From Edaphochlamys debaryana (lineage: Eukaryota > Chlorophyta > Chlorophyceae > Chlamydomonadales): 64,000 nt of DNA. Each line of letters begins with the position of its first letter. Within the stretch, counting starts at the first letter, position 1. The translations under genes and the position numbers were made by a program. Where the stretch lies: NCBI GenBank assembly GCA_016858145.1, contig JAEHOE010000083.1, positions 1-64,000 of the forward strand, read 5' to 3'. The notes beneath the pieces were generated by a model. It did not search any database. It was not told the DNA's origin and saw only the letters and a program-made list of their open reading frames with translations. Of the stretch, positions 63,787-64,000 are shown one piece after another.

Positions 63787-64000
63787 GTGGGGAGGGGGGG
63801 AGGGGAATGGGAGGACGGGAGGAAGTCGAGACACGGAAGGGAGCGGAGCGGGGCTGGCACAAGGATCTAAGGCGGGGGGATGGAGGTAGCCTGGAAGGGC
63901 CAAGGAATGTTTCGAGGGAAATGCAGGGGCCAGTGTCGCAAGGGCGATGGAAGTGTGGCCCGCGGGTGGGGCAAGCGGGAACAGAGGAGGGCGTACGAGG

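Overview
This is GC-rich nuclear DNA from a unicellular or colonial green alga, most likely of the Chlamydomonadales (Volvox/Chlamydomonas group). Five observations point there. (1) Genes are split by many short GT-AG introns and a few GC-AG introns. (2) Several products have plastid or mitochondrial presequences. (3) A complex I 49-kDa subunit is nuclear-encoded; this gene is mitochondrial in land plants and most other algae but nuclear in Chlamydomonas. (4) TGTAA poly(A) motifs lie downstream of several stop codons. (5) An intron carries a tandem cluster of box C/D snoRNAs, a known Chlamydomonas habit. The species cannot be named from sequence alone.

Layout. 1-9474 is a satellite of about 184-bp monomers with a 736-bp four-monomer higher-order repeat. 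9475-9822 is a second two-copy repeat. 11724-14329 (-) is an F-box/ankyrin-type protein with a hydrophobic C-terminus. 14330-17146 is non-coding and holds a truncated tRNA-Gln. 17147-23925 (+) is the organellar prolyl-tRNA synthetase in 19 exons; its fifth intron holds seven C/D snoRNA units with a 12-nt antisense element to the 5' end of 18S rRNA. 25416-26308 (+) is a small orphan gene. 27882-38667 is a giant imperfect palindrome of two arms of about 5 kb around a spacer of about 0.8 kb; each arm carries an intact copy of a divergent protein-kinase-like gene. 39832-50342 (-) is a very large Raf-like kinase whose low-complexity tail has five RFx[V/I] motifs. 51500-54343 (-) is NDUFS2/NUO7, head to head with a plastid CBS-domain protein at 54735-57003 (+). 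58174-60890 (-) is biotin-protein ligase, head to head with CTP synthase from 61158 (+), which runs off the window.

The eight multi-exon genes were assembled by hand from splice-site consensus. In each, intron phase agrees across every junction and the summed coding length is a multiple of three, so the models are strong. Starts are less certain where noted. The housekeeping genes serve organelle translation (ProRS), respiration (complex I), plastid redox/energy sensing (CBSX), biotin loading and CTP supply. They are neighbours, not one pathway. The most unusual elements are the snoRNA cluster, the higher-order satellite, the palindrome and the RFxV repeats.
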